Of a stretch of DNA of 6,409 nucleotides, positions 4,228-6,409 are shown one piece after another. Location: the NCBI GenBank assembly GCA_900551555.1, contig URWC01000111.1:1-6409 (forward strand), given 5' to 3'. The translations under genes were made by a program, and so were the position numbers. Position 1 is the first letter of the stretch, and each line of letters starts with the position of its first letter. The notes under the pieces are model-generated. The model worked only from the letters and a program-made list of their open reading frames with translations, did no database searches and had not been told where the DNA came from. Origin of the DNA: an uncultured Collinsella sp. GTDB lineage: Bacteria; Actinomycetota; Coriobacteriia; Coriobacteriales; Coriobacteriaceae.

Positions 4228-6409
4228 ATGACCGAACACCATGCCATCAGCCGCCGAGCGTTTACGCTGGGCCTAGGGCTTGCGGCGTTGTCACCACTTG
4301 CAAGCCTGCCCGAAACCGCAGCGCCGGGCATTCCCCTGCGAGCGGCATTTGCAGACAACACACCCGCACCGTCGGACAGCCTCGACAATTTCGTCATTCG
4401 CCTTCGCCCCGCGGGCTATTTTCGCACCGCGAGCGTCAACCAAGACGGCAACGTTCGCGGCAACGTCTGCCACCTGTTTAACGACGGCACGTCCAGCAAG
4501 CTCATCCTTGAGAACGTAACGACCAAGAATGACGATACAAACTGGTATGCTATCCGCACCTTGCTCAATTTCGAAGAGCATAAAAAGACGGGCTACAGCA
4601 TTTGGTCGGTCGATGGCGACTCGGACAAAGACGGAAAGGTCATCCACGTATGGAGTGGCGAGCATGACGGCAAGCCCAGCCGCTCTTTTGCGTTCGAGCG
4701 GCAATCAAACGGAACCTATATCATCCGAGACCGCACGGTCGAGAAAGAAACCGAGAAAAAAGACATTAAGTACCTGACAATAGAATCGAACGGCGAAGAC
4801 CAGGACAACAATAAGATCTGCCATAAGAGTAAGAGCATTCCGTGGGAGCTCGAACTTATCGGTTACGACATGAAAAAGAACGATGCCACGGTTAGCAGCC
4901 TCGACTGGATCACGTACAGCAGCTACGTCGATGGGCCATGTTGGATGAAATACGTCGACGACAACAAGTTCCTCGACGAGCTGAGCATCCCGGGTACGCA
5001 CGATTCGGGCACCTGTAGCGTGGACAACGACACTGAGCCCCAATCCTCGCAAGTAAAATGCCAGCAGGATTACATTCCCACGCAGTTGCTCGAAGGCATT
5101 CGCTATTTTGATATCCGGCTCGGAAAGGGCGATGACCCCGGCATCGACCACGGGATTTTCTACCTACTCAAAAAAGACGGGAACTATCTGCATCTCTCCG
5201 ATGTCATCGGGTACTTCAAAACGTTTTTGAACGAAAACCCGTCAGAAGCGCTCATCATGCTCGCATCGCGCGGCAACGATGAGGCTACCGACGAAAGCAT
5301 AACGACGGCCTTCGCCAAGGTTATGGCCGATAACCCCAAACTGTTCTATACGTCGAGCCGCGTTCCCACACTGGGCGAGGTGCGCGGAAAAATCGTCCTG
5401 CTACGTCGATTTGGACTCGACGGCGACAGCGTAAGCGGCCACACGTGGGGACTCGACCTCACCGAATGGGATGACAAGATCAAGGCTCACTCCGACAGCG
5501 CCACTATGTGTCTCGTCCAAGACGCGCGGGGCTTTGAAGCCGCGGGGGAAACAGGCGACAAAGAGCCCTATTGCACCAAGGTATACGCCCAGGACAAGTA
5601 CAAACTCACGGGAACCGACAAGCTCAGCTGGGTCGATAATGCGCTGAAGGAAACGTCCGGGCGCACGCGCAACGAGGTAGATGTCGAGGACGATAACGGG
5701 GCCAAGGAGAAAGTCCTGGAGCGTTGCTGGTCTATCAACTACACCAGCTGCACGGGCTTGTCGCACGGAGGCAATCCTTTTACCTCGGCACGAGTAGTCA
5801 ACGAGCATCTGTATAAGAGCCCGTACATCAATCCCAGCGGCATCGAGGATACAAAGTCAGATTACCTCAAGCACATTGGCATCATCGCATCCGACTTTGT
5901 TGATGCGGCGCTGGCCCGGAGCATCTATCAGCGCAATTACGATACGGAGCACAAGCAGACGGCTTCGTACTATCTCCCAGCCCGCATGCACATGACATAT
6001 GGCAACTCGCTGAGCGACGCCTCGCTCCAGGACGGCAAGACCGTTGGCGAGGGTCATTTCCGCCTTGTCGACAGCAGCAACGTACTCAACGTGGCGGCTT
6101 CGGGCCATGCGTTTGCCATCGAATATGTGGATGTCGACGCCCTGGGCAACGAGACCGTTACGGGGCTGCAGGGCTCTGTGCCCATCGATATCGATCCACG
6201 CGCGCTGACGCCCCATTTTGAGGGACTCGAAGGCCTTAAGGCCGGCGAAGACGTGCGCGCCAAGATTGCGGCATCACTCGAGGGCAAGCTCGAAACCGAT
6301 GCCTGCACGGCCCAGCTCGAGTTTGTGCACGACGCGAACGGCGCTCCGGGAACGGCGATGGCCGAGGGCGCGGCATCTCTTCAGGGCTGGTACTCTATCA
6401 ATTGCCATG
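4228..6409 (+). CDS. Tat-exported PI-specific phospholipase C-like protein, 3' end beyond window
   Basis: The first 727 codons are present. SRRAFTLG (8-15) plus a hydrophobic stretch is a twin-arginine signal, probably cleaved after AFA (42). Residues 52-211 look like a ricin-type beta-trefoil or similar lectin (SIWSVDGDSDKDGKVIHVW, then FAFE..SNGTYII and KYLTI); this is tentative. Residues 250-571 form a PI-PLC X domain, which cleaves phosphatidylinositol or related glycolipids to diacylglycerol and an inositol phosphate. The active-site set of bacterial PI-PLC is present: IPGTHDSGT with His258 and Asp259, RYFDIRLG with Asp295 and Arg297, and DHG with His308. NPSEALIM (337-344), RGKIVLLRRF (386-395) and INYTS (503-507) also fit. 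Residues 572-727 are an unassigned, surface-protein-like extension. Eleven cysteines follow the signal. The ATG at 4228 is set by GGAGAAG (4219-4225) and by the Tat motif falling near the N-terminus. The enzyme class is well supported; the physiological substrate is unknown. Confidence 0.88.
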   Translation, partial: MTEHHAISRRAFTLGLGLAALSPLASLPETAAPGIPLRAAFADNTPAPSDSLDNFVIRLRPAGYFRTASVNQDGNVRGNVCHLFNDGTSSKLILENVTTKNDDTNWYAIRTLLNFEEHKKTGYSIWSVDGDSDKDGKVIHVWSGEHDGKPSRSFAFERQSNGTYIIRDRTVEKETEKKDIKYLTIESNGEDQDNNKICHKSKSIPWELELIGYDMKKNDATVSSLDWITYSSYVDGPCWMKYVDDNKFLDELSIPGTHDSGTCSVDNDTEPQSSQVKCQQDYIPTQLLEGIRYFDIRLGKGDDPGIDHGIFYLLKKDGNYLHLSDVIGYFKTFLNENPSEALIMLASRGNDEATDESITTAFAKVMADNPKLFYTSSRVPTLGEVRGKIVLLRRFGLDGDSVSGHTWGLDLTEWDDKIKAHSDSATMCLVQDARGFEAAGETGDKEPYCTKVYAQDKYKLTGTDKLSWVDNALKETSGRTRNEVDVEDDNGAKEKVLERCWSINYTSCTGLSHGGNPFTSARVVNEHLYKSPYINPSGIEDTKSDYLKHIGIIASDFVDAALARSIYQRNYDTEHKQTASYYLPARMHMTYGNSLSDASLQDGKTVGEGHFRLVDSSNVLNVAASGHAFAIEYVDVDALGNETVTGLQGSVPIDIDPRALTPHFEGLEGLKAGEDVRAKIAASLEGKLETDACTAQLEFVHDANGAPGTAMAEGAASLQGWYSINCH

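Noticed and set aside
4291..5808. Series of minus-strand open frames opposite the phospholipase gene
   Set aside because: They are antisense to a gene with intact PI-PLC catalytic motifs, and none has a recognisable product.

Overview
The window is a GC-rich bacterial chromosome segment. Its style suggests a gut actinobacterium of the Coriobacteriia, Collinsella-like: a C69 dipeptidase, an fchA-folD pair, a Gly-rich lipoprotein, a Tat-exported lipase, and GC-rich coding regions with AT-richer spacers. This placement is inference from gene content and composition; there is no rRNA or other marker gene to settle it.

Layout. (1) 1-1021, minus strand: the N-terminal 340 codons of a C69-family dipeptidase, running off the left edge. 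(2) 1022-1376: a spacer dominated by a 234-bp element bounded by 33-bp perfect inverted repeats (1107-1139 and 1308-1340). It looks like a MITE or other dispersed non-coding repeat, and an internal hairpin fits a minus-strand terminator for folD. (3) 1377-2866, minus strand: a two-gene operon, fchA then folD, separated by 2 nt. (4) 2867-3328: a divergent spacer with a plausible minus-strand promoter, a GC-rich palindrome in the fchA leader, two copies of a 19-bp direct repeat, and a plus-strand terminator with no obvious gene before it. (5) 3329-3922, plus strand: a small secreted lipoprotein closed by a strong terminator. (6) 4228-6409, plus strand: a large Tat-exported protein with a phosphatidylinositol-specific phospholipase C (X-box) domain, preceded by a ricin-like region and followed by a C-terminal extension that leaves the window.

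How the genes work together. fchA and folD belong to one-carbon/tetrahydrofolate metabolism. The most interesting reading is that the work is divided between them. This FolD lacks the catalytic lysine and glutamine that bifunctional FolD proteins use for cyclohydrolase chemistry, and the co-transcribed FchA-family protein is of the type that supplies methenyl-THF cyclohydrolase activity in some anaerobes. The dipeptidase, lipoprotein and phospholipase appear to be independent units; the last two are exported and act at the cell surface or outside the cell. No tRNA, rRNA, CRISPR array, transposase or phage gene was seen.
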